From NCBI RefSeq assembly GCF_024168645.1, contig NZ_JALJWF010000001.1:4281501-4345500 (forward strand): 64,000 nucleotides of DNA. Reading direction: 5' to 3'. Within the stretch, counting starts at the first letter, position 1, and each line of letters begins with the position of its first letter. The DNA comes from Pseudomonas sp. GGS8 (lineage in GTDB: Bacteria; Pseudomonadota; Gammaproteobacteria; Pseudomonadales; Pseudomonadaceae). A program made the translations under genes and the position numbers. The notes under the pieces were generated by a model. The model was not told the DNA's origin, did no database searches, and worked only from the letters and a program-made list of their open reading frames with translations. Shown one piece after another: positions 26,072-34,373 of this stretch.

Positions 26072-26401
26072 TTATTTGGTCAGCCCATACAACTCGCAAT
26101 ACTCTAGCCAGTCCATGCCGGCCATCTCTGCAACTTCCTTGTGCACTTCCATGCGTTGGGCCTGATATTCCTCGGGCGTGGCGGTGGTCAGTTGCAACGT
26201 CAGCTCCCAGGCAAATAAACCCAGACGCTCGGCCTCGGCTTCGAACGCTTCATGCAAGCGTTCGTCGCGGTACTGCGCCACCGTCTGGCCCTTGGCTTGG
26301 GCCAACAGTGGATTCAAGTTATCCAGTTCGACGCGCAGTTCGGGGCGCTGATCGAGAAACTTCCTCAGCGCCTGCTCGTGTTGCTGTTCGGTTGCCGCCA
26401 T
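26072..26401 (-). CDS. Small conserved protein, DUF6388-like
   Basis: This 109-residue acidic, helical protein has no signal peptide or membrane segment. I recognise it as a Pseudomonas conserved protein that I think is classed DUF6388; the function is unknown. The start at 26401 has a good AAGGAG site 7 bases upstream. Glu, Leu and Ala heptads suggest coiled-coil or helical packing. It lies 19 bases downstream of a small HTH-like gene and is probably co-transcribed with it. Confidence 0.75.
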   Translation of the reverse strand: MAATEQQHEQALRKFLDQRPELRVELDNLNPLLAQAKGQTVAQYRDERLHEAFEAEAERLGLFAWELTLQLTTATPEEYQAQRMEVHKEVAEMAGMDWLEYCELYGLTK

Positions 26402-26420
26402 GGTCACTCCTTGAGGGGGA

Positions 26421-26669
26421 TTACGAAGACTGCTTTTTGCTCGCCTTGGCAGCCGCGGCCAGACACTCGAGGGCAAACTGCTCGGTGTAGGTCATCTGGA
26501 TCGGCGTGGTTTCGCCTTTGACGGTTCTTTCGCCGTCGAGAATGTAACGAATCCGCTTGTCGGTGACGCCAATTCGCTTGGCGATCCAGGCTGGCGTCTG
26601 ACCGATCTGGCTGATCAGCTTGTCGGCATAGTCGGTGGAGGGTTTGTAGAACTCGGCGTTGGGTGTCAT
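26421..26669 (-). CDS. Small HTH-like protein of unknown function
   Basis: The 82-residue protein contains a segment (residues about 10-45: YADKLISQIGQTPAWIAKRI and GVTDKRIRYILDGERT) that reads like a Cro/XRE-type helix-turn-helix with recognition helix DKRIRYIL. The C-terminus (YTEQFALECLAAAAKASKK) is helical. A strong AGGAAAGG ribosome site precedes the ATG. Function and target are unknown. It forms a two-gene unit with the DUF6388-like gene. Confidence 0.72.
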   Translation of the reverse strand: MTPNAEFYKPSTDYADKLISQIGQTPAWIAKRIGVTDKRIRYILDGERTVKGETTPIQMTYTEQFALECLAAAAKASKKQSS

Positions 26670-26816
26670 GACCTTTCCTGAAAATGGGCGATGCGACGAT
26701 ATCGGCGCGACAGGGTGCGCGAATCGTCGCGCGGTGTCGCGGTATAAATGAAGTAAAGCAGAACGATACGCCGCGCCGCGGTGGTACAGTCCGCTTTTTC
26801 CTGATGAGCGAACGCA

Positions 26817-27167
26817 ATGCGAATTCTGATGGTGGCGCTGGCCGCAACTTTGCTGGTGGGCTGCGCCGGATCGGCGATGAACGACGCCCGCAGCAAAACC
26901 CCGTACAAAACCCTGACCTCGGACAAACCGGAAAAAGTCGTCGCCCAGTGCGTGCAGTTTGCCTGGCAGGACGAGGCGGTGTTTGGCGTCGACGCCGGCG
27001 CGTATTTGCAGCCGGGCAAGAAGGGCGGCTCGACGGTCTACACCCGTTCGGCCGAGTCTTTCGTGGACGTGACCAGCGATGCTTCAGGCACGGCCTTGAG
27101 CTACTACGCCCAGCATGATGATTTTGTCGCCAAGCGCCGTTTGGCGGCGTTGGCGACTTGTCTGTAA
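26817..27167 (+). CDS. Small putative lipoprotein
   Basis: This 116-residue protein has a lipoprotein signal: MRILMVALAATLLVGCAGSA, with lipobox LVGC and Cys16. Residue +2 is Ala, which in the Lol rule favours outer-membrane sorting. The mature part has no family I can name. It is monocistronic, divergent from the small HTH gene and followed by a REP pair. The ribosome site is weak. Confidence 0.75.
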   Translation: MRILMVALAATLLVGCAGSAMNDARSKTPYKTLTSDKPEKVVAQCVQFAWQDEAVFGVDAGAYLQPGKKGGSTVYTRSAESFVDVTSDASGTALSYYAQHDDFVAKRRLAALATCL

Positions 27168-27187
27168 GAGGTTTATGAGGCCGTCGC

Positions 27188-27282
27188 CCTGTGGGAGCGA
27201 GCCTGCTCGCCATAGCGGTGGGGCAGTCGACAACATTGTTGAATGACAAACCGCTATGGCGAGCAGGCTCGCTCCCACAAGG
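27188..27282. repeat. REP palindrome pair (GAGCAGGCTCGC type)
   Basis: CCTGTGGGAGCGAGCCTGCTCGCCATAGCGG is mirrored by CCGCTATGGCGAGCAGGCTCGCTCCCACA with about 35 bases between. The same family occurs at 25969. Confidence 0.92.
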
Positions 27283-27291
27283 TTCTGCGTT

Positions 27292-27717
27292 TTAATCAAT
27301 CAAACGCTTCTGGAAAAAGAAGCGCTTGTGGCCTGGCGGATAATCGGCAATCTGCCCCAGTTCGCTATAGCCGTGTTTTTTGTAGAACGCCGGCGCCTGG
27401 AAGTCGAAGGTGTCCAGCCAGATCCCGATGCACTCTTTCTCCCGCGCCAGGTCTTCGGCCATCTGCATCAGCTTCGAGCCCAGCCCTTGTCCCCGTGCCT
27501 GGTCCGGTACCGACAACAATTCAATGAAAAACCACCGGTAAAACACTCGACCATAAAGCCCGCCGAGAATCTCGTCGTTGTCATCGCGTACCAGCAAGGC
27601 AATCTGCTCTGACACCGTGGGCCCGGCCTTTGAGGCGTTGTAGGCACGCAAGGGGGTAAGGATCGCCTCGCGTTCTTCCTGGGTGGCGTTTTCCGAACGT
27701 TCAATTCGCAGGGTCAT
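27292..27717 (-). CDS. GNAT family N-acetyltransferase
   Basis: This 141-residue protein has the acetyl-CoA binding motif A, VPDQARGQGLGSKLMQMAED (Q/RxxGxG/A), near residues 77-96 and motif B IWLDTFDFQAPAFYKKHGYSELG. The family acetylates amino groups of small molecules or proteins; the substrate cannot be predicted. It is a single gene between a REP pair and the hemerythrin gene, to which it is divergent. Confidence 0.88.
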   Translation of the reverse strand: MTLRIERSENATQEEREAILTPLRAYNASKAGPTVSEQIALLVRDDNDEILGGLYGRVFYRWFFIELLSVPDQARGQGLGSKLMQMAEDLAREKECIGIWLDTFDFQAPAFYKKHGYSELGQIADYPPGHKRFFFQKRLID

Positions 27718-27840
27718 GGGCTACATCCATATGGCAAAGAGGGAGCCTATCGCGATCGTAGTTTGTTTGGAACTCCCGGGCGCGCCGGAAGGTCTAGCCC
27801 TCAATAGCGTCATTACAGATTGCGCCCATGAGGACACGCC

Positions 27841-28278
27841 GTGGATATTTTTGAAGCCTTGCGAGAAAGCCATGATCGCCAGCGTAGTTATGCCGCCGCC
27901 CTGATCAAGACCCATGGCGACACCCCGGAACGGGTGGAGGCTTACAAACAGCTCAAAGCCGAACTGCAGGCCCACGCAACGGCCGAAGAACGCCATTTCT
28001 ACGTCCCGCTGATGGCGTTCGACAATGGTGTCGACCTGAGTCGCCACGCCATTTCCGAACACCATGAAATGGACGAGATGATGGAGGAACTGGACGAGAC
28101 TGAGATGTCCAGCTCCGCTTGGCTGATCACTGCAAAAAAACTCTCGGAAAAGGTCCATCACCACCTGAAAGAGGAAGAGCAGAAGTTCTTTCAAATGGCC
28201 GGCAAGCTGCTCGATGACAAGCAAAAGGAATCACTCGCCGGGCAATACCAGAAAGAATATAAGGCGCAGTTGCCCTGA
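27841..28278 (+). CDS. Hemerythrin HHE-domain protein
   Basis: This 145-residue all-helical protein carries the hemerythrin cation-binding pattern: His15 in RESHDRQ, His in THGDT/HATAEERHFYVPLM, HEMDEMMEELDE and HHHLKEEEQKFF. These His/Glu ligands build a di-iron site that senses or stores O2, NO or metal. The GTG at 27841 has GAGGA 7 bases before it and the conserved N-terminus MDIFEALRESHDRQRS. It is monocistronic and followed by a terminator. Confidence 0.92.
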   Translation: MDIFEALRESHDRQRSYAAALIKTHGDTPERVEAYKQLKAELQAHATAEERHFYVPLMAFDNGVDLSRHAISEHHEMDEMMEELDETEMSSSAWLITAKKLSEKVHHHLKEEEQKFFQMAGKLLDDKQKESLAGQYQKEYKAQLP

Positions 28279-28390
28279 TCTGAGGCACGCAATCATTTAT
28301 TGCTTTGGCGTTTAGGTCCATTGGATTTCAAGTAACGCCAACCCTCTGAATCCGTTCTGAAGGATTGGACAGAGCGTTAGAAAAAAAGAT

Positions 28391-28414
28391 GCCCGGCAAC
28401 CATGCCGGGCTTTT
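28391..28414 (+). terminator. Intrinsic terminator after the hemerythrin gene
   Basis: The hairpin GCCCGGCA / TGCCGGGC with loop ACCA is followed by TTTTCT and preceded by a run of A. It can act in both directions and separates the hemerythrin and nudK units. Confidence 0.88.
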
Positions 28415-28465
28415 CTGTTTTCGCCTAACATGGGCACCTTCTGACGAAAATAGGGATGGATTGTC

Positions 28466-29059
28466 ATGTCGAACACAGCCGAGCGGGTCAACATCATCGA
28501 GTCCCAGGTGCTGTCCCACGACTGGTACCTGCTGAAGAAAATCACGTTCGATTACTTGCGCAACAACGGCGTCTGGCAGCGCCAGACCCGCGAGGTTTAT
28601 GACCGTGGCAACGGCGCGGCGATTCTGTTGTTCAACCGCGAGAAGAAAACCGTCGTGCTGACCCGCCAGTTCCGGTTGCCGGTGTTCGTCAACGGCCATG
28701 ATGGCTTGTTGATTGAAGTCGCGGCGGGGCTGCTGGAAGGTGCCGCGCCTGAAGAGCGCATTCGCGCTGAAGCCGAAGAAGAAACCGGCTATCGCGTCCA
28801 CCATGTGCAGAAGGTGTTCGAGTCCTACATGAGCCCCGGTTCGGTCACGGAGAAACTGCATTTCTTTATTGCCGAGTACGACGCGTCTTCGAAAGTCAGC
28901 GAGGGCGGTGGGCTGGAAGACGAAACCGAAGAACTGGAAGTGTTGGAGTGGAAATTCGACGACGCCCTTGAGGCGTTTTATCGCGGGGAAATCTGCGATG
29001 CCAAGACCATCATGCTGCTGCAGTATGCGGCGATGAAGAATATCTTCGCACCGGTTTGA
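28466..29059 (+). CDS. nudK: GDP-mannose pyrophosphatase NudK
   Basis: NudK hydrolyses GDP-mannose to GMP and mannose-1-phosphate. The 197-residue protein closely matches the family across the Nudix box (GLLEGAAPEERIRAEAEEET, residues about 92-111) and the flanking FESYMSPGSVTEKLHFFIAEY segment that contacts the sugar. The length equals that of E. coli NudK. It is a lone gene. It could salvage GDP-mannose consumed by polysaccharide synthesis, but no mannose-specific link is seen here. Confidence 0.9.
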   Translation: MSNTAERVNIIESQVLSHDWYLLKKITFDYLRNNGVWQRQTREVYDRGNGAAILLFNREKKTVVLTRQFRLPVFVNGHDGLLIEVAAGLLEGAAPEERIRAEAEEETGYRVHHVQKVFESYMSPGSVTEKLHFFIAEYDASSKVSEGGGLEDETEELEVLEWKFDDALEAFYRGEICDAKTIMLLQYAAMKNIFAPV

Positions 29060-29184
29060 GATCGCCTATGGCAGTGCCTGGATCGAGAGAGCGTTCAGGC
29101 ACAATGGTCGAGCATTTCGGCACAGTAATCAGCCTTTGCTCTCTCTAGACTCGTGCTTCATGCCAAGACACCGATGAGGTCACG

Positions 29185-29724
29185 ATGAACATCCGAATTA
29201 TCCTATCCGCATTGTCCATGGGGGTTGTCCTCACTGGGCACGCTGCCGACTTCTCGCTGAGCAGCCAGGATATTGCTGAAAATCGCCCGCTGACCAGTCG
29301 AGAGGTGTTCAAGGGCTTCGGTTGCGAAGGGGGTAATACGTCTCCAGAATTGTCCTGGTCCAACGCCCCGGCCGGCACTAAAAGTTACGCGATCACGGTC
29401 TACGATCCTGATGCGCCGACCGGCAGCGGCTGGTGGCATTGGACCGTGGTCAACTTACCGGCTTCCACCCGCAGTTTGCCAAGAGGGGTCGGTTCGAACC
29501 TGCCTGCCGGTGCAATACAAGGGCGAACCGATTATGGCCAACCGGGATTTGGCGGCGCTTGCCCTCCTGTAGGGGATAAGCCCCATCGCTATCAATTCAC
29601 TGTATGGGCGTTGAAAGTCGATAAGCTGCCACTCGACAACCAGGCCAGCGGAGCCTTGGTGGGCTATATGCTCAATGCCAACGCCTTGGCCAAAGCGACC
29701 ATCACTTCAACTTACGGACGTTAA
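29185..29724 (+). CDS. YbhB/YbcL family Raf kinase inhibitor-like protein (PEBP)
   Basis: This 179-residue PEBP-fold protein has a cleavable signal peptide ending LTGHA before ADFSLS, so it is probably periplasmic. The ligand-binding motif YDPDAPTGSGWWHWTVVNLPA near residues 73-93 and TDYGQPGFGGACPPVGDKPHRY are diagnostic. Its ligand in bacteria is unknown. It lies 5 bases before an AraC-type regulator gene on the same strand, so co-transcription is likely. Confidence 0.92.
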   Translation: MNIRIILSALSMGVVLTGHAADFSLSSQDIAENRPLTSREVFKGFGCEGGNTSPELSWSNAPAGTKSYAITVYDPDAPTGSGWWHWTVVNLPASTRSLPRGVGSNLPAGAIQGRTDYGQPGFGGACPPVGDKPHRYQFTVWALKVDKLPLDNQASGALVGYMLNANALAKATITSTYGR

Positions 29725-29729
29725 GAGCA

Positions 29730-30548
29730 ATGCGCCCTTGTGACGGCATCCAGCACCGGGAAAACATTATCGATGCGTGTGTCATACGGGCGCGGCAGCC
29801 TCACACCTTGCAACGGGTGCCGATCTTCGCAACCACCCTGTGTCGAGTGCGACAGGGGGAAAAGCTGCTGCAATGGGATGACCGGGAGATGCGCGCAGGG
29901 CCGCAACATCTGATTCTGATGCCGGCCGGGCGCGAGCTTGGCATCTCGAACTTCCCTGGCCTTCATGGTCACTACATCGCTGATGTCGTGACCTTTCCCG
30001 GTTCGACACTGCGCAACTTCAGCAGCCGATATGGCCGGCAGATCATGAGTGGTCGCGGTGCCCCGAAGACAGATCTGTGTGTTCCTCTGGACAAGCACAC
30101 GACGCAGGCATGGGATCAGCTATTGGCCGCCATCCATGCGAACGCGCCGGATGCATTACGCACCCACTATGGGGAAGCGGTTCTGCTCAGCCTGGGCCTC
30201 AACGGCCAGGCCGGACCGCTGCTGATGGATCGCAATGATCCACTGTGCGAACGTGTGGAGCAATTGCTGATGGGCAGCCCTGAGAGCGACTGGACCGTTG
30301 CGAGCGTCGCACAACACCTGCACTTGGGCGAGTCGACGTTGCGTCGCCAATTGGCCAATGAGGGCAGCAGTTTCAGGAGTATTCTGGAAAGTGTTCGACT
30401 GGCGACGGCGCTGCAATGGTTGCAAACCACTTCCCGGCCCATCGGTGAAATTGCCGGTGCCAGCGGCTACGCCTCGGCCTCACGTTTTGCCGTGCGCTTT
30501 CGCTCACACTATGGCCTGTCGCCACGGGAATTGCGGGCGGCGATTTAG
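29730..30548 (+). CDS. AraC-family transcriptional regulator
   Basis: The 272-residue protein has an N-terminal cupin-like sensor region (about 10-130, LILMPAGRELGISNFPG) and a C-terminal AraC/XylS double helix-turn-helix (about 170-270): WTVASVAQHLHLGESTLRRQL and PIGEIAGASGYASASRFAVRF with the YGLSPRELR finish. The 5-base gap from the ybhB-like gene suggests autoregulation or control of that gene. The inducer is unknown. Confidence 0.9.
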   Translation: MRPCDGIQHRENIIDACVIRARQPHTLQRVPIFATTLCRVRQGEKLLQWDDREMRAGPQHLILMPAGRELGISNFPGLHGHYIADVVTFPGSTLRNFSSRYGRQIMSGRGAPKTDLCVPLDKHTTQAWDQLLAAIHANAPDALRTHYGEAVLLSLGLNGQAGPLLMDRNDPLCERVEQLLMGSPESDWTVASVAQHLHLGESTLRRQLANEGSSFRSILESVRLATALQWLQTTSRPIGEIAGASGYASASRFAVRFRSHYGLSPRELRAAI

Positions 30549-30594
30549 GTATTCCTGTGCGCGGTGAAACTGTGCGTTCTTTGGCGAGCGTGCT

Positions 30595-30744
30595 CTGTGG
30601 CGAGGGGGCTTGTCGGAACGCCGCATCGCCCCGTTGGGTCGCGAAGCGGCCCCAAACCCCGCAATTGCTTGTTTTCAGGCACATCGCATGCACCGGTTTT
30701 ACGACTGCTTCGCAGCCGAACGGGGGCAAGCCCCCTCGCCACAG
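30595..30744. repeat. 150-bp REP-flanked element, copy 1
   Basis: The ends CTGTGGCGAGGGGGCTT and AAGCCCCCTCGCCACAG are exact inverses; between them are about 110 bases including GCTTCGCAGCCGAACGGGG. A second copy in opposite orientation lies at 42527-42675 and matches over the first 43 bases exactly. It is a larger REP-type element than the doublets nearby. Neither copy encodes a protein. Confidence 0.9.
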
Positions 30745-30766
30745 GGTGGGCGCGCGCGATCAGATC

Positions 30767-30805
30767 CCCAAAAAAAACGGCCTTGATCAGGCCGTTTTTT
30801 TTGGG
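30767..30805. terminator. Bidirectional terminator between AraC and pirin genes
   Basis: A 16-bp stem (CCCAAAAAAAACGGCC / GGCCGTTTTTTTTGGG) with loop TTGATCA gives long A and T tracts on both sides. It ends the AraC (+) and pirin (-) genes. Confidence 0.95.
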
Positions 30806-30820
30806 CGTTGAACAATGGGC

Positions 30821-31543
30821 TCACGGCATTTCCGGCAACTCCTGCGGCCGCAAATCAAACACCAGCACCTCGGCGTCCACGCCATTGCTCAAGGTCAGCA
30901 CCTGTTCTTCGCGAACCCGTACGCCATCGCCTTCCTGCAACTGCATGCCGTTCAGCTCGACACTGCCCCGCGCCACATGCACATAAGCGTAGCGATCGGC
31001 AGCCAGTTCCAGCGTGGCGCTTTCCTTGCCGTCGATCAGTCCGGCATACACTCGCGCATCCTGCCGGACGTTCAGCGAACCGTTGGCCCCGTCAGGGGAA
31101 ATGATCAGCTGCAAGCGGCCGCGTTTTTTCTGGGTGCTGTAATGCTCTTGCTGATAACGCGGTTTGGCGCCGCTGACGTCAGGCACGATCCAGATTTGCA
31201 GGAAGTGCACCGGGCGTGTCGATGAGTGATTGTATTCACTGTGTGCCACGCCACTGCCGGCGCTCATCAGTTGCACGTCACCGGGGCGGATCACCGAACC
31301 GGTGCCTAAAGTGTCCTTGTGTTCCAGCGCGCCTTCGAGCACGTAGGAGAAGATCTCCATGTCGCGGTGAGGGTGCTGGCCAAAGCCTTTGCCGGCGGCC
31401 ACGCGGTCGTCGTTGATCACCAACAGGTCGGAAAAACCCTGTTCCCGTGGGTTGCGATAGTTGGCAAAAGAAAAGGTATGGAACGACTTCAACCAACCGT
31501 GATTGGCCGCGCCGCGATCCGAAGCTTTGCGAAGGGTCAGCAT
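30821..31543 (-). CDS. Pirin family protein (YhhW-like quercetin dioxygenase)
   Basis: This 240-residue bicupin contains the pirin metal site: His in HTFSFANY, GQHPHRDMEIFSYVLEGALEH (His, His, Glu ligands, residues about 56-76) and GSGVAHSEYNH. E. coli YhhW with the same length cleaves quercetin in vitro; the physiological substrate is unclear. A good AGGAGA site precedes the ATG. The gene is divergent from the GlxA regulator. Confidence 0.9.
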   Translation of the reverse strand: MLTLRKASDRGAANHGWLKSFHTFSFANYRNPREQGFSDLLVINDDRVAAGKGFGQHPHRDMEIFSYVLEGALEHKDTLGTGSVIRPGDVQLMSAGSGVAHSEYNHSSTRPVHFLQIWIVPDVSGAKPRYQQEHYSTQKKRGRLQLIISPDGANGSLNVRQDARVYAGLIDGKESATLELAADRYAYVHVARGSVELNGMQLQEGDGVRVREEQVLTLSNGVDAEVLVFDLRPQELPEMP

Positions 31544-31757
31544 GATGAAATCTCCTGTCAGGACGTGAATTCGTCCGAGTGAGGAGAAGGTTAATGTTTA
31601 CCTTGAGGCGCAATAAGTAGATGAAAATTGAAATACTGTCTCGTGCAGGTTGACAGTTGTGTGAGCGGGTTCATATATCCTTGTTGTTACACTCGGCCAT
31701 AATGTCGAGAGTTGGCGCAGTGATATTAATCCGTACTCTTTTAGTGACCTTGAACCG

Positions 31758-32708
31758 ATGAAAACCGTGGCAATGGTGTTGTTCCCAGACTTTCTCCTGC
31801 TCGACATGGCCGGGCCCATGGAAGTGTTTTCCATCGCCAATCGTTATCTGCAACCGGCAGACCGATACGAGCTGTTGACCATCGGCACCGAGCAGGGCGC
31901 ATTGCGGGCCTCCAACGGCGTCAGTGTCCAGACCGATCTGCACATCGATCAGGCGAACGCGCACTACGACGTGTTGCTGGTGCCGGGCGGGCCGGGGGCC
32001 TACAACGAAAAGCATCCGCCGCTGCTCAACTGGCTTCAGGCTGCCGTCAGCCGTGCGAACCGATACGGGTCGATCTGCACCGGCGCGTTCGTGCTCGGGC
32101 ATGCCGGATTGCTGGACGGCTTTCGCGTGACCACTCACTGGCATTACACCGAACGACTGATCAAAGGCTTCCCCAAGGCAACCGTCGAGACCGATCAGAT
32201 TTTCGTGCAGGACCGCAACCTCATCACTTCCGGCGGTGTCACCGCCGGAATCGACCTGGCGCTGGCGGTGGTTGCCCAGGACCACGGCAAGAAAGTCGCC
32301 CAGGACGTCGCCAAAGTGCTGCTGGTGGTGATGAAACGCCAGGGCGGGCAGGCGCAGTTCAGTCCGTTGATGGCGGCGGTGGCGCCCCAGGAAACGCCGA
32401 TTACCCGGGTGCAGAACCATGTGCTCGAACACCTCGACGAAGCGTTCAGCATCGAACGCATGGCCAGTCTGGTGAACATGAGTGCGCGGCACTTCGCCAG
32501 GGTTTTCGCCCGGGAAGTGAATATGACGCCGATGGAGTTTCTGCAAAGCGCGCGCATCGATCACGCCAGGAATCTGTTGGAAACCAGCGAGCTGCCGCTC
32601 AAGACCGTGGCCTATAAAAGTGGCTTCGGCAGCGTGCGCCATATGCGCTTTCTGTTTAGTGAAAAGCTCGGCCTGACCCCCACCCAGTACCGCGAGCAGT
32701 TCAGTTAG
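31758..32708 (+). CDS. GlxA-family transcriptional regulator (DJ-1/PfpI plus AraC)
   Basis: The 316-residue regulator joins an N-terminal DJ-1/PfpI-like domain (1-185), with the nucleophile elbow SICTGAF near 114-120 and HWHYTERLIK, to a C-terminal AraC HTH (about 215-316, MSARHFARVFAREVNMTP and LKTVAYKSGFGSVRHMRFLF). Such regulators sense small metabolites. It is divergent from the pirin gene and may regulate it; that is inferred from position only. Confidence 0.93.
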   Translation: MKTVAMVLFPDFLLLDMAGPMEVFSIANRYLQPADRYELLTIGTEQGALRASNGVSVQTDLHIDQANAHYDVLLVPGGPGAYNEKHPPLLNWLQAAVSRANRYGSICTGAFVLGHAGLLDGFRVTTHWHYTERLIKGFPKATVETDQIFVQDRNLITSGGVTAGIDLALAVVAQDHGKKVAQDVAKVLLVVMKRQGGQAQFSPLMAAVAPQETPITRVQNHVLEHLDEAFSIERMASLVNMSARHFARVFAREVNMTPMEFLQSARIDHARNLLETSELPLKTVAYKSGFGSVRHMRFLFSEKLGLTPTQYREQFS

Positions 32709-32894
32709 CGCGTTGTTGTCCGTCGTGCGCACCGCGATGGCGGTGATGCTCCTCCCGTGGCCGTTGTACGGTCATCCATGCCTGCCAAGATACCCGTGAA
32801 CTCTTTTTCAAGGAGGTGCGGGAGCCTGGATAGGCGGTTGCGAGGGGCCTTGCAGTTCCTTAAACCGGGCCAGGTTTTCAGCGCATGAACGTGC

Positions 32895-34373
32895 ATGAAC
32901 AGCCTCAGAGATATAAACAGCGACACGGTGCTGCGGTTCGGGCCTTACGCGTTCCATCTGCATCAGCGGCTGATCCTGGACGGTGATCGGCCGCTACGCA
33001 TGGGGGGGCGAGCCCTGGAAATTTTGCAGGTGCTGGTCGAGCACGCCGGTGCGGTGGTCAGCAAAGAGGCGCTGATTGCCCACGTCTGGCCGACCTCGGT
33101 GGTCGAGGAAATCAACCTGCGCGTACACATTGCCGCCCTGCGTCGAGCGCTCGGCGATGGGCCGAACGGGCAGCCCTACATCGTTAATATTCCCCAACGC
33201 GGTTATAGCTTCATCGCCCCGGTGCAGCACGACCGGACGGGCACTCCTGTGCTGGTCGAGACCTTGCACAAGCCTCAACACAACTTGCCTGCGCGGCTGA
33301 CACCGGTGACCGGTCGCGACTCGATCGTCGGCAGCGTGGTCAGGCAGTTACCGGTTCGACGCTTCATGACCCTGGTCGGCCCTGCTGGCATTGGCAAGAC
33401 CACCGTGGCGTTACGCGTGGCCGAATTGCTGTTGCAGCACTATCGGGAGGGTGTCTGGATGGTTGACCTGGCGGCCATCGATGACCCGTCACAGTTTGTC
33501 GATCATCTGTCGCGCACTCTGGAACTGGACGTCGGCGCAAAGGCGTTGGCGCAACGGCATGCCTTGGTGGTGCTCGACAACTGCGAACACCTGCTCGAAC
33601 GTTGCAGGACAGTGGTGGACGATCTGTTGGCCTCGGCGCCTCGACTGTCGATCCTCGCCACCAGCCGCGAACCGCTGCGAGCAGCGGGGGAAACGCTGCT
33701 GCGGTTACCCGCCCTGACGGTGCCGCCAGCCTCGGCGATTTATAGCGTGGACGAGGCCATGGGGTATTCAGCGGTGCAGCTGTTGGTCAGCCGCGCCCGA
33801 GCCCGTCAGCAAGGGTTTGCCCTGCGCCAACAGGATCTCAATGCTGTGCGCGACATCTGTCGGCGGCTGGATGGCTTGCCCCTGGCCATTGAGCTGGCGG
33901 CGGCGCAAATCGATGCACTGGCACTGGTGGGGTTGCAAGCGCAACTGGGCAACTGTTTTCAGCTGTTGAGCCAAGGTCGACGCACCGCCGTGCCACGGCA
34001 TCAGAATCTCAAAGCCGCCCTGGACTGGAGCTATGAACGGCTGAGCCCGTTGGAACAGATCGTGTTGCAGCGGCTGGCGGTGTTCAAGTTGGCGTTCACC
34101 CTGGACGCGGCGATTGGCGTGATCAGTGGCGCGATGTTGCTGCCCGCAAGCCTGGTCAACGTGGTGGAGAGTCTGGCGAATAAATCGCTGCTGTCGGTGG
34201 AGCAGGGCAACGGCGTGACGCGCTACCGTTTCCTCAATACCACGCGCACCTACGCCCTGGAGAAACTCGAACACAGCGGTTACTTGCACGCCTTCGAACT
34301 GCGTTATGAGCGCTACATCAGCCGGGCCCACTGGACATCAGGCGGGCAGGTCGCGCTGCAGCTCGTCGAGTAG
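32895..34373 (+). CDS. Winged-helix STAND ATPase regulator, short form
   Basis: The 492-residue protein has an OmpR/PhoB-type winged helix (about 14-108: VVSKEALIAHVWPTSVVEEIN and VHIAALRRALGDG) and a STAND/NB-ARC ATPase (about 140-490) with Walker A GPAGIGKT at 162-169, Walker B VVLDNCEHLLE, sensor ATSREPLR and the GLPLAIELAAAQ motif. The paralog at 34338-37142 continues for another 400 residues; here the protein stops after TRTYALEKLEHSG and 25 unrelated residues. The last 36 bases overlap that gene tail to tail. It may be truncated; whether it still signals is unclear. Confidence 0.88.
   Translation: MNSLRDINSDTVLRFGPYAFHLHQRLILDGDRPLRMGGRALEILQVLVEHAGAVVSKEALIAHVWPTSVVEEINLRVHIAALRRALGDGPNGQPYIVNIPQRGYSFIAPVQHDRTGTPVLVETLHKPQHNLPARLTPVTGRDSIVGSVVRQLPVRRFMTLVGPAGIGKTTVALRVAELLLQHYREGVWMVDLAAIDDPSQFVDHLSRTLELDVGAKALAQRHALVVLDNCEHLLERCRTVVDDLLASAPRLSILATSREPLRAAGETLLRLPALTVPPASAIYSVDEAMGYSAVQLLVSRARARQQGFALRQQDLNAVRDICRRLDGLPLAIELAAAQIDALALVGLQAQLGNCFQLLSQGRRTAVPRHQNLKAALDWSYERLSPLEQIVLQRLAVFKLAFTLDAAIGVISGAMLLPASLVNVVESLANKSLLSVEQGNGVTRYRFLNTTRTYALEKLEHSGYLHAFELRYERYISRAHWTSGGQVALQLVE

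Noticed and set aside
30595-30744. Possible tRNA or CRISPR-like repeat
   Set aside because: The arms are REP-type inverted repeats; there is no regular array of spacers and no cloverleaf with an anticodon.
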